Assembly: GCA_001799475.1 (NCBI GenBank) | Contig: MGTN01000039.1 | Location: 8,730 to 14,278, forward strand | DNA: 5,549 bases | Direction: 5' to 3' | Source of the DNA: Desulfovibrionales bacterium GWA2_65_9 | GTDB taxonomy: Bacteria; Desulfobacterota; Desulfovibrionia; Desulfovibrionales; Desulfovibrionaceae | Part shown: one piece after another, positions 4,815 through 5,549 of the stretch | Numbering within the stretch: the stretch's first letter is position 1 | Layout of the letters: each line of letters opens with the position of its first letter | Translations under genes and position numbers: made by a program | The notes under the pieces: generated by a model | Told to the model about the DNA's origin: nothing | Database searches by the model: none | The model's input: only the letters and a program-made list of their open reading frames with translations

Positions 4815-5549
4815 TTATTCCAGCACTGCCCCTTGTGCTGCGCTGCTCACGCGGGCGGCGTAGCGTTTGAGGAAGGGCGAATTGATCTTTTTGCGCTTGG
4901 GCTTGAAGGTGGCCTTGCGCCGCGCCAGTTCGGCCTCGTCCACCAGCAGGTTCAGCTTGCGCGCCGGGATGTCGATCTCGATCATGTCGCCATCAAGCAC
5001 CAGGCCGATCATGCCGCCGCTGGCCGCCTCGGGCGAGACGTGTCCGATGGCCGCCCCGCGCGAGCCGCCGGAGAAGCGCCCGTCGGTGATCAGCGCCACG
5101 CTGTCGCCCAGGCCCATGCCCATGATGGTGCTGGTGGGCGTGAGCATCTCGCGCATGCCGGGGCCGCCCTTGGGGCCTTCGTAGCGAATGACGACCACGT
5201 CGCCGGGCTTGATGGCCCCGGCCAGGATGGCTGTGCAGGCCTCCTCCTCGGAATCGAAGGGCCGGGCCACGGCCTTGCGGCGCATCATTTCCGGCACCAC
5301 GGCCGACTGCTTGACCACCGCACCCTGGGGTGCGAGGTTGCCCATGAGCACGGCAATGCCGCCCTCGTGGGAGTAGGGCTCGGTCACGGGCCGGATGACC
5401 TCGTAGTCGCGCACGTGGGACTTGTTCTCGCTCAGGTTCTCGCCCACGGTCTTGCCGGTGCAGGTCATGGCCCCGGTCTCGATGCGCCCGGCGGATGCCA
5501 GCTCGGCCATGACCGCCTGGATGCCACCAGCGGCGTGCAGGTCCTGGAT
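4815..5549 (-). CDS. ilvD: Dihydroxy-acid dehydratase IlvD (C-terminal part; 5' end beyond window)
   Basis: Converts 2,3-dihydroxy-3-methylvalerate and 2,3-dihydroxyisovalerate to their 2-keto acids, the shared late step of isoleucine and valine synthesis (feeding leucine and pantothenate), in the cytoplasm with an Fe-S cluster. The open frame runs from the right edge to TAA at 4815 and gives 244 residues, under half of the usual 550-560. Seen: GGIAVLMGNLAPQGAVVK; VVVIRYEGPKGGPGMREML, with EGPKGGPG at 5180-5157; and the second IlvD/Edd signature ALITDGRFSGGS at 5096-5061, whose serine belongs to the active site in this family; then IGHVSPEA. The cluster-binding cysteines lie in the missing N-terminal part. 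The related Edd (6-phosphogluconate dehydratase) is less likely because these motifs match IlvD closely. Confidence 0.95.
   Translation of the reverse strand: MQDLHAAGGIQAVMAELASAGRIETGAMTCTGKTVGENLSENKSHVRDYEVIRPVTEPYSHEGGIAVLMGNLAPQGAVVKQSAVVPEMMRRKAVARPFDSEEEACTAILAGAIKPGDVVVIRYEGPKGGPGMREMLTPTSTIMGMGLGDSVALITDGRFSGGSRGAAIGHVSPEAASGGMIGLVLDGDMIEIDIPARKLNLLVDEAELARRKATFKPKRKKINSPFLKRYAARVSSAAQGAVLE

Noticed and set aside
4271..4870. Minus- and plus-strand frames of 72-127 codons in the GC-rich block
   Set aside because: They read through hairpins and repeats in conflicting frames, have compositions dictated by the repeats and show no protein family.

Overview
The window is high in GC with a strong third-position GC bias, and every confident gene reads on the minus strand. 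Gene content, codon use and the intergenic repeat vocabulary (blocks starting GCCTCCGGCGGCC, and CCCCTTCGGGG hairpins) suggest a deltaproteobacterium of the Desulfovibrio group. That placement is an inference and was not tested by any search.

Reading down the minus strand (right to left): (1) 5549-4815 is the C-terminal part of ilvD, dihydroxy-acid dehydratase, cut by the window edge. (2) 4814-3882 is about 930 bases without a convincing gene. It holds a GC-rich block bounded by an inverted repeat (4441-4796) with several strong hairpins, then a more AT-rich regulatory stretch with a tandem direct repeat, a near-consensus sigma-54 promoter (4144-4128) and a structured leader of about 236 nt. 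(3) 3881-2676 is amtB, an ammonium channel. (4) 2634-2296 is glnB, a PII signal protein with the uridylylation tyrosine Y51. (5) 2219-1 is glnD, the PII uridylyltransferase/uridylyl-removing enzyme, running off the left edge before its C-terminal ACT domains.

amtB, glnB and glnD are closely spaced (41 and 76 nt) and form a coherent nitrogen-sensing unit. AmtB conducts ammonium, PII docks on the AmtB cytoplasmic tail and carries the nitrogen signal, and GlnD adds or removes UMP on PII Y51 in response to glutamine. The sigma-54 promoter upstream fits induction under nitrogen limitation. ilvD is separated by the long intergenic region and is probably a different transcription unit.

I see no clearly new defence or mobile system. 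The points that most deserve a second look are the structured amtB leader with mutually exclusive pairings, the inverted-repeat-bounded intergenic block, and the repeat-containing in-frame linkers inside glnD.
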